This document shows, in pieces, positions 7,329-15,257 of a stretch of 32,045 bases of DNA (positions are counted from its first letter, which is position 1; each line of letters begins with the position of its first letter). The notes under the pieces were generated by a model. That model was not told the DNA's origin. It did not search any database and saw only the letters and a list, made by a program, of their open reading frames with translations. This DNA is from Pseudomonadota bacterium (GTDB lineage Bacteria; Pseudomonadota; Alphaproteobacteria; Reyranellales; Reyranellaceae). The stretch spans positions 1 through 32,045 of the forward strand of contig JAEZHS010000030.1 in the NCBI GenBank assembly GCA_023436825.1, given 5' to 3'. The position numbers and the translations under genes are program-made.

Positions 7329-7772
7329 ATGACCATGTCTACACCCGCGGCCGTCGAGGCCGAAATCCACGCCATCATGAGAGACCGGATCGAAGCGGTG
7401 CATGCCAAGGACGCGGCGCGTCTGGTGTCCCACCACTCGGCGGACGTCGTGGCCTACGATCTGCTCGAGCCATTGCAATACAAGGGAGCAACCGATCTGC
7501 GGCGGCGCGCCCAGCGCTGGTTCGACGGCTATGACGGCCCGATGACCTACGAGATCCGCGACCTCGTGGTCGTGCCCGGCCACGGCGTGGCGTTCTGCCA
7601 CGGCCTGCATCATGTCGCGGGCCGGCTGCGGACGGGCCAGCAAGTCGACATGTGGTGGCGCGCTACGCAAGGGTTGCGCCTGGTCCGCGACAAGTGGCTG
7701 ATCGTCCACGAGCACAGCTCGCTGCCGTTCGACATGGCGACCGGCAAGGTCTCGTTCGCTCTCAAGCCCTGA
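7329..7772 (+). CDS. SnoaL/ketosteroid isomerase-like (NTF2 fold) protein
   Basis: A 147-residue NTF2-fold protein. It shows the N-terminal helices EIHAIMRDRIEAVHAKDAAR, then HHSADVVAYDLLEPLQYKG, and the curved sheet ending GLRLVRDKWLIVHEHSSLPFD, matching SnoaL/DUF4440-type proteins of uncertain catalytic role. A second ATG two codons in (7335) is an equally possible start; there is no clear Shine-Dalgarno. A TTGACA at 7285-7290 is upstream on this strand but lacks a matching -10. The gene stands alone between the divergent flippase and the convergent MFS gene. Confidence 0.82.
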   Translation: MTMSTPAAVEAEIHAIMRDRIEAVHAKDAARLVSHHSADVVAYDLLEPLQYKGATDLRRRAQRWFDGYDGPMTYEIRDLVVVPGHGVAFCHGLHHVAGRLRTGQQVDMWWRATQGLRLVRDKWLIVHEHSSLPFDMATGKVSFALKP

Positions 7773-7808
7773 GGAGTCGATCGAGCCTCAGGACATGATG
7801 AGCGGTTC

Positions 7809-7868
7809 TTATCCCGACCGGGCCGACAGAGTCATGAAGGCGATGATGACGATGAGGAAGATCGACAT
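7809..7868 (-). CDS. Possible 19-residue membrane peptide overlapping the MFS 3' end
   Basis: The minus strand contains an ATG-started frame, MSIFLIVIIAFMTLSARSG, that would make one hydrophobic helix with a short basic tail. It starts inside the last 37 bases of the MFS gene in another frame and ends with TAA 23 bases beyond its stop. No Shine-Dalgarno is evident, and the DNA is an ATC/TTC-rich repeat that gives hydrophobic codons by chance in one frame and a serine run in another. Listed because the serine run that ends the MFS protein looks unlike a natural tail. Confidence 0.2.
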   Translation of the reverse strand: MSIFLIVIIAFMTLSARSG

Positions 7869-9124
7869 CCAGAGCCTGAAGGAGGCGTGCGAAGGTCGTT
7901 ATCGGCCGGCCGCGTCTCGGGCATCAGGAACCACGCGGTCGCCAGGGCGCATAGCGCGACGGCCGCCAGGCCGAGGAAGGCCGCCGAGCTGCCGAACGTG
8001 TCGCTCATGTAGCCGGCGAAGGTGGGGCTGATCGAGGCGCCCAAGCCCATCATGGTGCCGACCACGCCTTGGGTCAGGTTGAAACGACCCGAGCCGCGCG
8101 TCAGGTCGGCGATGGTGAGGGGCACCATCACGCTCATCACCGCGGCAGTCAGGCCGTCGAGAAGCTGCACCGCGACCAGAAGGTAGGGATCGCTCACCGA
8201 GGCCAGCAGCACGCCGCGGATCGGCAGGGCGGCGAAGCCCGCCACCAGCAGAGGCTTGCGCCCGATGCGTTGCGCCTGCCGGCCGACCCAGGGCGAGAAC
8301 AGGGCGACCACGATCTGCGGTCCGACCATGCAGGCGCCGATCAGCACGGTGGCCCACTGGCCCGAACGCATGGTCAGCACGCTGCCCATGAGCGGCAGCA
8401 TTGCGGCGTTGGCGAGATGGAACAACAGGATGCAGCAGCCGAACACCAGCAGGGCGCGCTTGCTGAGCAGGCTGCGCAGGTCGACCGGCGGCTTGTTGGC
8501 GCGCAGCTCCGGCATATTGCCGTGTGCGCGCTCGGGGTCGATTTCCGTCGCAGCGACACCGCGCAGCACCAGCAGCGTCGGGACGAGCAGCGCCGCGGTG
8601 ACGAAGAACACCGCCTGGGGAGAGAAGAAAAAGCCGAAGCCGCCCATCACCGCCGCCGACAGCGCCGCGCCGATCGAGGCGAAGCGCGCGTTGCGGCCGA
8701 AGCGCTCGCCGATCGCGGTATGGCCGACGAGCCCCAGGCTGATCGCGGCGATCGCCGGTCCCAGGACGCAGCTTGCGGCGGCGTGCAGCGTGGCGGCGAC
8801 CAGCACGGCGGGAAAGATCGGGAAGGTCGCGTAGACCATTGCGCTCATGGCGATCAGGGTCACCGCCACGGCCGCGACCACTCGCTCGGACCGCACGGCG
8901 TCGACCAGCGCGCCGCCCGGGATCTGGCCCAGCAACGAGACCAGGCCGGCGACTGTCAGCACCAGGCCGATCTCGATCTGTGTCCATTTCTGCGATGTCA
9001 GATAGACGGCGACGAATGGGCCGAAGCCGGTCTGCACGTCGGCGACAAGGAAGACGAACCAGTCGAGGCGCTTGAGGCTGCGACGCGAGGGATGCGGCAG
9101 CGAAGAAGGGGGAAGCTCCGTCAC
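7832..9124 (-). CDS. MFS transporter (probable efflux)
   Basis: A 430-residue major facilitator with 12 hydrophobic segments in two halves separated by a hydrophilic loop near residues 200-225 (ERAHGNMPELRANKPPVD). The loop 2-3 motif is GQIPGGALVDAVRSERV and the equivalent in the second half is WVGRQAQRIGRKPLL, as in drug-efflux type MFS proteins. The start is GTG at 9124, ten bases after the PRC-barrel stop, without a clear Shine-Dalgarno, which suggests coupling to the upstream gene. The C-terminus after PETRPAD runs into a low-complexity Ser-rich stretch, possibly a former frameshift. Substrate unknown. Confidence 0.88.
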   Translation of the reverse strand: MTELPPSSLPHPSRRSLKRLDWFVFLVADVQTGFGPFVAVYLTSQKWTQIEIGLVLTVAGLVSLLGQIPGGALVDAVRSERVVAAVAVTLIAMSAMVYATFPIFPAVLVAATLHAAASCVLGPAIAAISLGLVGHTAIGERFGRNARFASIGAALSAAVMGGFGFFFSPQAVFFVTAALLVPTLLVLRGVAATEIDPERAHGNMPELRANKPPVDLRSLLSKRALLVFGCCILLFHLANAAMLPLMGSVLTMRSGQWATVLIGACMVGPQIVVALFSPWVGRQAQRIGRKPLLVAGFAALPIRGVLLASVSDPYLLVAVQLLDGLTAAVMSVMVPLTIADLTRGSGRFNLTQGVVGTMMGLGASISPTFAGYMSDTFGSSAAFLGLAAVALCALATAWFLMPETRPADNDLRTPPSGSGCRSSSSSSSPS

Positions 9125-9134
9125 CGGCGCGCCG

Positions 9135-9590
9135 CTACGGCAAGGGCTCGAGCTTGCCGGAGGCCACGATCACGATGACCGGTCGGCCTTCTTTGTATTC
9201 GGGGGCGGCCTTTACCTGATCGCGCGTCAGCTCCAGCACGATGCCGTATTTCTTCTCGGCCGCCGGCACGAAGTGCAGCGCTTGCCAGGCGACGGCGATC
9301 TTGCGGCTGCCAACTCCGAGGAAGCCGCCAAAATCGATGATGGCGGCGCGCGCCGCGCCCTGTCCGTCGACCAGCACGTCGACGATGCGCCCCATGTTCT
9401 CGTCGGCCGTGCTGCGGATCTCGCGGCCGAGGATGCCCTGCACCTCCTGAGTGCCGAGCACGGTGACCGACGGCTGCCCCGGCACCTGTGCCGGTGGCTC
9501 TGCTGGCGGGCCGCCTTCGGTGGTCTGGCCCGACGCGGCAAACGCGGCCAGCACGACGGCCAGCAGGACGGCAGCGAATGTCTTGATCAT
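9135..9590 (-). CDS. Exported PRC-barrel domain protein
   Basis: A 151-residue protein with a Sec signal peptide (MIKTFAAVLLAVVLAAFAASG) followed by a Pro-rich linker (about residues 24-40) and a PRC-barrel domain. The domain opens with EVQGILGREIRSTADENMGRIVDVLVD, continues AAIIDFGGFLGVGSRKIAVAW, and ends in a region reading VLELTRDQVKAAPEYKEG. PRC barrels act as small protein- or membrane-surface-binding modules; exported ones in alphaproteobacteria have no assigned role. The start at 9590 is chosen over an upstream in-frame one because the signal peptide begins there. It is ten bases before the MFS gene, so the two probably form one transcript. Confidence 0.85.
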   Translation of the reverse strand: MIKTFAAVLLAVVLAAFAASGQTTEGGPPAEPPAQVPGQPSVTVLGTQEVQGILGREIRSTADENMGRIVDVLVDGQGAARAAIIDFGGFLGVGSRKIAVAWQALHFVPAAEKKYGIVLELTRDQVKAAPEYKEGRPVIVIVASGKLEPLP

Positions 9591-9665
9591 GGAATGCCCC
9601 CGGGCGAATTTCAGCCGAAGGATCAACTCCGCACGCGGCTCCCGGTTGCCGCAGGAGGGGTGAAC

Positions 9666-10187
9666 GTGGCCAACGCGACGGCAGAGAACACAGCATCGGC
9701 GACAGGCCAGTGCCTATGTGGCGCGGTGCAGTTCGAGATCGGCATTCCCGCACGATGGGCCTGGCACGATCATTCCGGACCAACGCGGCGCGCGCACGGG
9801 GCAGCCTATGCGACTTATGTCGGCAGCTGGCGCAGCCGCTTTCGCGTGACCAAGGGCCGGACGAAGATCACACGCTTTCACGACAAGGCGACCGGGACGA
9901 CAAGAGGCTTTTGCGCCCTGTGCGGAACACCCGTCACCTACGAACGGGCGCATTCGCCGCAGATGGTCAACATACCGCGCGCGCTATTCAGCGGTCGCAC
10001 CGGCCGCGAGCCTCGCTATCACATCGCGATCGCCGAGCTGCAGGACTGGACGTATCTCGGCGAGCCGCTCGTTCCGCTAAAGGGATATCCCGGCGTGGTG
10101 TGGGAGCGGCCCGCTAAGAAGAAGCGTCGTCAGGTCATCCGCGGGCAAAAGCCAGGATATCCCGCGCCAGACGATCACGATGAGTGA
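9666..10187 (+). CDS. GFA/CENP-V-like zinc protein with altered catalytic site
   Basis: A 173-residue protein of the glutathione-dependent formaldehyde-activating (GFA) superfamily. The structural zinc cysteines are kept: Cys16 and Cys18 (QCLCGAVQFE) and Cys83 and Cys86 (GFCALCGTP). In the family a second, catalytic zinc is held by Cys-His-Cys-x-x-Cys just before RRAHG; here that place reads Asp35-His-Ser37-Gly-Pro-Thr40, so all three cysteines are gone. Classical GFA activity is therefore unlikely. GTG at 9666 follows AGGAGGGG by five bases. The C-terminal about 17 residues run into the 3' end of the convergent hydrolase, a 53-base overlap, and look like read-through extension. Confidence 0.85.
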   Translation: MANATAENTASATGQCLCGAVQFEIGIPARWAWHDHSGPTRRAHGAAYATYVGSWRSRFRVTKGRTKITRFHDKATGTTRGFCALCGTPVTYERAHSPQMVNIPRALFSGRTGREPRYHIAIAELQDWTYLGEPLVPLKGYPGVVWERPAKKKRRQVIRGQKPGYPAPDDHDE

Positions 10188-11019
10188 CGACGAGCCCGTG
10201 CGGCGCGCCCGCGTACACTTCGAGCGTCGCGCCCGGTATGAGCTCGGCGACCTTCCGCGCCGTCGTGTCCAGCGGATTGACCATGTCCTTGTCGCCGTGG
10301 GCGACCAATGTCGGCACGGTGACGGCGCGCATGTCCGCCTGGAAATCGCCGCCGGCGATGGCGCGCATGCAGTCGATGGCGGCCTTCGGCGAGGCGCGCA
10401 TGAACTGGGCGACGATCCACTCGGTCATGGCGGGTGAAACGGCGGGATGGCCGCCGGTGAAGGCCGTGACGCCCTTGGCAAGGAAGGCCGGACGGTCCTG
10501 CTTCAGGCCGGCGATGAGCGCGCTGAAGTCGCCGGTCGACCGGGGCGGGACCGTGCTAAGCATCACCAGCCGCGCGACGCGGCCGCTGCCGTGCCGGCGC
10601 AGATATCGCACCGCTTCGCCGTTGCCCATCGAATGGGCGACGAGCGTGACGTCCCTGAGATCGAGCTGGTCGATGACCGTGGCCAGATCGTCGGCCAGCC
10701 GGTCGTAGTTGTAGCCTCGTCCCGGATCGCTGGACCGTCCATGGCCGCGCCTGTCGTAGGCGACGCAGCGCAGGCCCTGGTCGGCCAGCTCGACGAGCTG
10801 GTACTCCCAGATGTCGGCATTGAGGCTCCAGGCGTGGGTGAACACCACGGGCTTGCCGGTCCCCCAATCGAGGTGGAACAGGCTCGCACCATCCTCGGTC
10901 TCGATGAAGGAAGGCCGCGTTGCGGCCGGCGCCTTGGCCGCGGCCGGCCGGCTGCCGGCAGCGACGAGGGTCGCGAGCGTCGCCGCGGCGATCGAGGTCG
11001 TCGCACTTCTCCTGTCCAT
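10135..11019 (-). CDS. Exported alpha/beta hydrolase (non-haem chloroperoxidase/esterase-like)
   Basis: A 294-residue alpha/beta hydrolase with an N-terminal signal sequence (about residues 1-30: MDRRSATTSIAAATLATLVA, then an Ala-rich cleavage region). The nucleophile is Ser130 in VAHSMGNGE, the acid Asp is in AHGDKDMVNP and the His in GAPHGLVVTH. THAWSLNADIWEYQ and AYDRRGHGRSS complete the chloroperoxidase/esterase pattern. The ATG follows AGGGAGGT with seven bases of spacing. It starts 13 bases after the SnoaL-like gene and should be co-transcribed with it. Twin arginines near the N-terminus hint at Tat export but the motif is poor. Substrate unknown. Confidence 0.88.
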   Translation of the reverse strand: MDRRSATTSIAAATLATLVAAGSRPAAAKAPAATRPSFIETEDGASLFHLDWGTGKPVVFTHAWSLNADIWEYQLVELADQGLRCVAYDRRGHGRSSDPGRGYNYDRLADDLATVIDQLDLRDVTLVAHSMGNGEAVRYLRRHGSGRVARLVMLSTVPPRSTGDFSALIAGLKQDRPAFLAKGVTAFTGGHPAVSPAMTEWIVAQFMRASPKAAIDCMRAIAGGDFQADMRAVTVPTLVAHGDKDMVNPLDTTARKVAELIPGATLEVYAGAPHGLVVTHRDRLARDILAFARG

Positions 11020-11032
11020 CGCGACCTCCCTC

Positions 11033-11512
11033 TCAGCCGCGCGCGGGGGCGGCGTCGACGAAGCCGACGACCGACTTGATGCGGCCGTCCCCGGCCACGA
11101 CCACGAAATCGGTGCCCTTGATGTAGAGCGGTGCTTCCGCCGTACCGCCGGCGACCCAGCTGAAGCGCAGGTAGTCGTGATGCGCCTCGATGCCGCTGGC
11201 GAGGCGCAGCCGGTAGCCGGGGAAGTGGCCCTGCGCCGTCGCGATCATGGCGTCGAGGCTGTCGTGACCTTTGCCGTCGCGTGCGGAGTCGACGTACGTG
11301 CCGTCGTCGGCCCAGGCCTTGGCGACCAGCTCGCGCCGCCGCTTGGGCTCGGGTTCGTTCCATGCCGCGAGGTATCGCACCACGACTTCGTTGGCGTTGC
11401 TCATCGCCGTACTCCTTCGAGATGGGGACTGGGCCCGCACGGGACCCGACAGCGCGGGCGACGCCGTGACACCGACCGCGACGATTACCCGGATGAGGTC
11501 TCGTCTTTCCAT
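11033..11512 (-). CDS. SnoaL-like (NTF2 fold) protein, possibly exported
   Basis: The NTF2-fold core runs from VVRYLAAWNEPEPKRRRELV through DDGTYVDSARDGKG and GHFPGYRLRLASGIEAHHDY to GRIKSVVGFVD, a SnoaL-like pattern. Two starts compete. The long one at 11512 gives 159 residues with an N-terminus (MERRDLIRVIVAVGVTASPA, then LSGPVRAQS) that reads as a signal peptide with an Ala-x-Ala-like cleavage site, but its ribosome site is weak. The short one at 11404 (MSNANEVVVRY, 123 residues) follows AAGGAG with good spacing and matches the usual cytoplasmic form. Since the next gene also has a signal sequence, I list the long form. The strong promoter near 11870 reads into this gene. Confidence 0.78.
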   Translation of the reverse strand: MERRDLIRVIVAVGVTASPALSGPVRAQSPSRRSTAMSNANEVVVRYLAAWNEPEPKRRRELVAKAWADDGTYVDSARDGKGHDSLDAMIATAQGHFPGYRLRLASGIEAHHDYLRFSWVAGGTAEAPLYIKGTDFVVVAGDGRIKSVVGFVDAAPARG

Positions 11513-11856
11513 GCCGTCGAACCTATGGCGGCGACGAGGAAGGGTCGATTACCTGGAAAGTAGCTTGGCTTGTCCGCTTGATCTGGCGATCGCGTCCTCT
11601 GTCACAGCGCACAGCAGGTGCAGGCACTGCCATCAGCGGCGCGATAGGTTTGCGCCCTTTCCGCCCTTTCCGGTAGTCCCCGCGTAGGGGAATTTCCCGG
11701 GCTGCACCCCTATCGGTGGTGTTGCCTTCGGAGCTCGGACGCCGGTCCCTCCAAAGGCAAACGACCGGACGGCCCGTGCGCGATGTCAGCACAGCCTTTG
11801 GTCTCGGATCAAACGATGCAAAGAGCAGGAACGCCGGCAAGCAGCGCAACGGATCG
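11513..11856 (-). other. Long untranslated leader or intergenic region
   Basis: About 340 bases lie between the predicted start point of the promoter at 11857-11884 and the SnoaL-like gene. The minus-strand frame across it has no good start, no family similarity and spans the promoter itself, so I do not call a gene. It contains TCCCC-N5-GGGGA (about 11677-11691) next to GGGAATTTCCC and a tandem pyrimidine-rich repeat near 11655-11672. A small RNA or structured leader is possible, but nothing specific is recognised. Confidence 0.4.
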
Positions 11857-11888
11857 ATTATATAACTAAAGTTAATAATGTCAATAAC
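11857..11888 (-). promoter_or_regulatory. Consensus sigma-70 promoter with operator-like dyad in the spacer
   Basis: On the minus strand, a perfect TTGACA (11884-11879) is followed after 16 bases by a perfect TATAAT (11862-11857). Within the spacer lies a perfect dyad, TAACT-AA-AGTTA (11863-11874). A second, imperfect dyad (GTTAAT-N6-AATAAC, 11871-11888) covers the -35. Such placement is typical of a repressor site. The half-sites resemble the TTAAC/GTTAA operator at the ArsR operon in this window. The promoter reads leftward to the SnoaL-like and hydrolase genes. Such AT-rich sequence is exceptional here. Confidence 0.7.
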
Positions 11889-12018
11889 TATGGTCGGCGG
11901 CGGTCGGTTTCGTTTTTGCGAATTTTTGCGTACCGTAGAGGCCCACCTCTGGCGGGCCACTCGGATGATCACGCCATTGTGTTGCCGGCAATGCCTGCAA
12001 TGCCGACACGACGCCCGC

Positions 12019-13371
12019 TCAGCGGCGGAGGCCCTCGAGCTCCGATTTCGCCCAGTCGATCACCTTCTTCTCGCTGTGACCGGACACGATGCGCGCCACC
12101 ATCCCGGGGATCATGTAGTGGCTCCAGATCTGCACGCCGATGTCCGGCGGCGCGCTCGAGCCGACGATGTAGTATTCGGCATCGTGATGGGGACGCACGG
12201 GGTAGTTGTACATCGTGCCTATTGGCGGCTCGAGTTCTCCCCACACCGGCAGGTCTGCCATCGATAGGAAGGGCGGGATGTCATAGCCCGCCGCCGGCAC
12301 GCTGAGCTTGGTGACGATGTCGCGCTGGCTGGCGAACGCCATCAGGTCCTTTGCCGCCGGCTTGTTCTGCGACCACTGCCAGATGCCCCAGAAATAGGGG
12401 CGATGGGGAACGAGCCGCCCCATTTTCCCCCTGGGATTCGGAAAGTGCCAGGTGTCGGCGGCGACGGCAGGCGCATCGCGCTTGGCCACCGCCCAGGCAC
12501 TGGGCGGGTTCCAGATCAGGGCCGCCGAGCCTGCAACGAAAGCCTTGTTGTTGGACGCGTCATCGTAAGCGATGGTCTCGCGAGGCAAATAGGGGACGAG
12601 GCGCTTGACGTAGTCGAGCACCTCGCGGACCGGATCGGAATCGACGGTAATGTTGCCCTTGGCATCCACGAGGTGCGCCCCGAACGCCCCGAACGTCGCG
12701 CCCCAGGTCTGGTTCGCGTCCGTGCTGTTGGCGCCGCAGCCGAAGGCGAACAGGTGGCCCGCCTTGTGACATTGCTCGGCCATCTTCAGTTGCTTTTCGT
12801 ACGTCCACTCCGCCGCGCCCCTGGTCTTCACGTCCTTGGCCGGATACCACTCGGTGACGTCCTCGCCCGTATCGTTCTTTAGCATCGAGATGCGGGCGCA
12901 TGGCGGCAGCGGCGCCGAACCCCAGGCGACCGGCACGCCCAGCCACTTCCCGTCCGACGTGCCGAGATATTCCACGGCCTTGCTCACCGGACCGTACTGC
13001 TTGAGCAGCGGGTCCATGACGTCGTTCACGGCCGTCAGCTTGTCGGCATATTGATGGGACGCCCATTGGTCGAAGGCGAGGATGTCGTGCCCGCTGCGGG
13101 CCTGCGCCTCGGCGGCCTGCGTAAGGATCATCTTGTTGCCGGCGGAGGCGATGAAGTCGATCGTCACCTCGACCTTGTTCTTTGCGGCCCACTCGTCGAC
13201 CAGGCCCTTCAGCACCGGATTGGCCGCCGGCACCCAGTGATCCCAGACCCCCATCGTGAGCTTGCCTGCAGCGCTCGCCGACTGGACATGCACCAGCGGC
13301 AGGGTTGCGCCGACACCGCCAGCCGCGACTTTCAGCGCACGGCGACGGGTGATCCGATGGACGCGGGGCAT
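12019..13371 (-). CDS. ABC transporter extracellular solute-binding protein (family 1, Tat-exported)
   Basis: A 450-residue periplasmic binding protein of the sugar/family-1 type. The N-terminus carries a Tat signal, TRRRALKVAAGGVGATLPLV, ending ASAAG. The mature part begins KLTMGVWDHWVPAANPVLKGLVDEW, and the later NNKAFVAGSAALIWNPPSAW segment is the usual family-1 hinge-adjacent block. Ligand could be a sugar, polyol or another small solute. The ATG follows GAGGAGG. No permease or ATPase gene is beside it, so it is an orphan here; a partner system must lie elsewhere. It diverges from the lipase-like gene at 13662 and may be co-regulated with the aromatic genes to its right, which is only inference. 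Confidence 0.9.
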   Translation of the reverse strand: MPRVHRITRRRALKVAAGGVGATLPLVHVQSASAAGKLTMGVWDHWVPAANPVLKGLVDEWAAKNKVEVTIDFIASAGNKMILTQAAEAQARSGHDILAFDQWASHQYADKLTAVNDVMDPLLKQYGPVSKAVEYLGTSDGKWLGVPVAWGSAPLPPCARISMLKNDTGEDVTEWYPAKDVKTRGAAEWTYEKQLKMAEQCHKAGHLFAFGCGANSTDANQTWGATFGAFGAHLVDAKGNITVDSDPVREVLDYVKRLVPYLPRETIAYDDASNNKAFVAGSAALIWNPPSAWAVAKRDAPAVAADTWHFPNPRGKMGRLVPHRPYFWGIWQWSQNKPAAKDLMAFASQRDIVTKLSVPAAGYDIPPFLSMADLPVWGELEPPIGTMYNYPVRPHHDAEYYIVGSSAPPDIGVQIWSHYMIPGMVARIVSGHSEKKVIDWAKSELEGLRR

Positions 13372-13661
13372 TGGTTTTCCTCCTCGGTCTTGTGCGGACT
13401 TCCTACCTCTACGCTTTTGAGTTGAACGCTGACGGCACTATACCGGCTTTGGCCAGCTGCCGCACCGCTGCCGTTGCGCATCATCTCGACGTCGTCGCGC
13501 CGGCCCGTCGACGGGAAAGCATTCGTGGCGCGTACAACGTATAGTGGTGATCGGCCTTCGCGTGGGGAGAGCAGCATGACTGGGTCACCGGACCGGAACA
13601 AACGGCCAATCACTGCCGGCAAGGTTTCTTGCCGCGCCGCCGGCGTCGAACGGTGGCAGCG

Positions 13662-15158
13662 ATGACCGACGTCGCTGTGACAGAGGCTGCCGCCCCGGAG
13701 GCGCAGCCAGCGGCGCAGCCGGCGGATGCCGTGGCGGGGCGCAAGGCGCGGCCGCAGCCCGGCCGGCAGGCGGTTGTGATCATCCACGGCATGGGCGAGC
13801 AGCGTCCCATGGACACGATGCGCGACTTCGTGAAAACGACGTGGGGCGGCGACGTGGTCCTGAAGGCACGCGACGTGGCGGGATCGCAGGTCTGGAACAA
13901 GCCGGACACGCGCACGGGCTCGCTCGAGCTGCGCCGGATCACCACACGCAAAAGCCAGCCAGGCGGCGCTTATCCGGCGGGCGTCCGCACCGACTTCTAC
14001 GAGCTGTACTGGGCCGACCTGACCGGCGGCTCGACGTGGCAGCAGTTCGTGGGTTGGGTTCGCTACCTCCTGTTCAGGCGCTGGAGCAACGTGCCGACCG
14101 ATGTGCGGTCGGCCTGGCTTGCCCTGTGGGCGCTCTCCATCGTCGCGGTATTGTTCGCCGTCGCCAGCGTCCTGCCCAAGGACATCTGGGGTTCCTTTGC
14201 GCCGTCATGGCTGCCGCAATGGCCCTTCATCCTGGTTGCCGCCGGCCTCGGCAGTCAAATCCACCGCGTTGCCACGGCCACTTTCGGTCGCGTCGTGCGC
14301 TACACCCGCGCCGACCCCGACAACGTTGCCGCGCGCGCCGCGGTGCGCGAGCGCGGCCTGGCGCTATTCAAGGCCCTGCATGACAGCGGTGACTATGACC
14401 GCATCATCGTCGTCGGCCACAGCCTGGGAACCATCCTTGCTTTCGATCTGGTGAGCTACTTCTGGGCGCAGCGCGAAGCAGTAGGGCGGATCGATGAAGG
14501 GACCGGCGAGTTCGCCGCCCTCGTCGCCGTCGACCGTGCCGCGGCGGCGCTCCAGGCCAAGCCGGACTCCGACACCTTGTCGGCCTACCGGGCGGCGCAG
14601 GCGCAGCTGCGGCGGCTGCTCTCGAAGCGGCCGCCGGCGGCGGACGTTGCCAAGGACGGCCGCTGGCTGATCAGCGATCTGGTGACGGTCGGCAGCCCGC
14701 TGACACATGCCGAGTTCCTGCTGGCGGCCAGTGCCGATGATCTGGCGGCTCGCCAAAACGAGCGGGAAGTGGCGACATCGCCGCCCTATCGCGAGCCGCT
14801 GGATGGCAACGCCTTGCACCAGGCGAAGCAAAGCGGCCTCGTCGATGGCGCCGCAAGCGATTGCGACCTGTTCGCCTTTCCGGTCAAGGGCGCGCAACAG
14901 TCCTGGCAACTGCACCATGCGGCGCCCTTCGCGGTGGTGCGCTGGACCAATGTGTTCGATCCTGCTCAGGCGATCTATCGCGGCGACCTGATCTCAGGCC
15001 CGCTGGTCGAGAATTTCGGACCGGGCATTCGCGACATCGACCTGCGCGGCATTCGCGGCCAATCGAGGCGTTTCAGCCATACCCGATACTGGGCAAGCGA
15101 TGCACCCGAGCGTCAGCTGTCAGAGTTGCGCGACGCGCTTAACTTTCTCGACCGGTAA
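13662..15158 (+). CDS. Membrane-associated lipase-like alpha/beta hydrolase
   Basis: A 498-residue protein. After an Ala/Pro-rich N-terminus (about residues 5-35) it has VVIIHGMGEQRPMDTMRDFV, an oxyanion-strand motif seen in large uncharacterised lipase-like proteins. Two hydrophobic segments follow (about residues 151-171 and 187-200), then the nucleophile elbow IVVGHSLGTILAFDL with Ser254. The hydrophobic pair placed between strand 3 and the nucleophile suggests membrane anchoring of the lid region. The acid and His were not assigned; DLVTVGSPLTHAEF resembles the region after the nucleophile in lipases. The ATG at 13662 is chosen because the upstream extension is only an Arg-rich run. It precedes mobA by about 100 bases on the same strand. 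Confidence 0.75.
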   Translation: MTDVAVTEAAAPEAQPAAQPADAVAGRKARPQPGRQAVVIIHGMGEQRPMDTMRDFVKTTWGGDVVLKARDVAGSQVWNKPDTRTGSLELRRITTRKSQPGGAYPAGVRTDFYELYWADLTGGSTWQQFVGWVRYLLFRRWSNVPTDVRSAWLALWALSIVAVLFAVASVLPKDIWGSFAPSWLPQWPFILVAAGLGSQIHRVATATFGRVVRYTRADPDNVAARAAVRERGLALFKALHDSGDYDRIIVVGHSLGTILAFDLVSYFWAQREAVGRIDEGTGEFAALVAVDRAAAALQAKPDSDTLSAYRAAQAQLRRLLSKRPPAADVAKDGRWLISDLVTVGSPLTHAEFLLAASADDLAARQNEREVATSPPYREPLDGNALHQAKQSGLVDGAASDCDLFAFPVKGAQQSWQLHHAAPFAVVRWTNVFDPAQAIYRGDLISGPLVENFGPGIRDIDLRGIRGQSRRFSHTRYWASDAPERQLSELRDALNFLDR

Positions 15159-15257
15159 CGACGCGATACGGGAAAAGACTCGGCTCAGACGGGCATTGCG
15201 TCCGCCGTTGACCTGATGCCACAACAACGGGGCGACAGGAACGCGGGACAGGCATCG

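Noticed and set aside
5686..7332. 548-codon plus-strand frame opposite the flippase
   Set aside because: Gln/Arg/Asp/His-rich antisense shadow of a membrane protein; no family pattern.
8069..9178. 369-codon plus-strand frame opposite the MFS gene
   Set aside because: Antisense shadow of hydrophobic codons, very rich in His/Gln/Arg; no domain.
9901..10060. Possible loss of the GFA zinc site by a local frameshift
   Set aside because: The frame is continuous, and the conserved blocks on both sides (QFEIG and RRAHGAAYAT) are in the same frame, so the residues are truly replaced.
11523..11972. 149-codon minus-strand frame in the intergenic region
   Set aside because: It spans a near-consensus promoter and its dyad, has no Shine-Dalgarno and no recognisable pattern.
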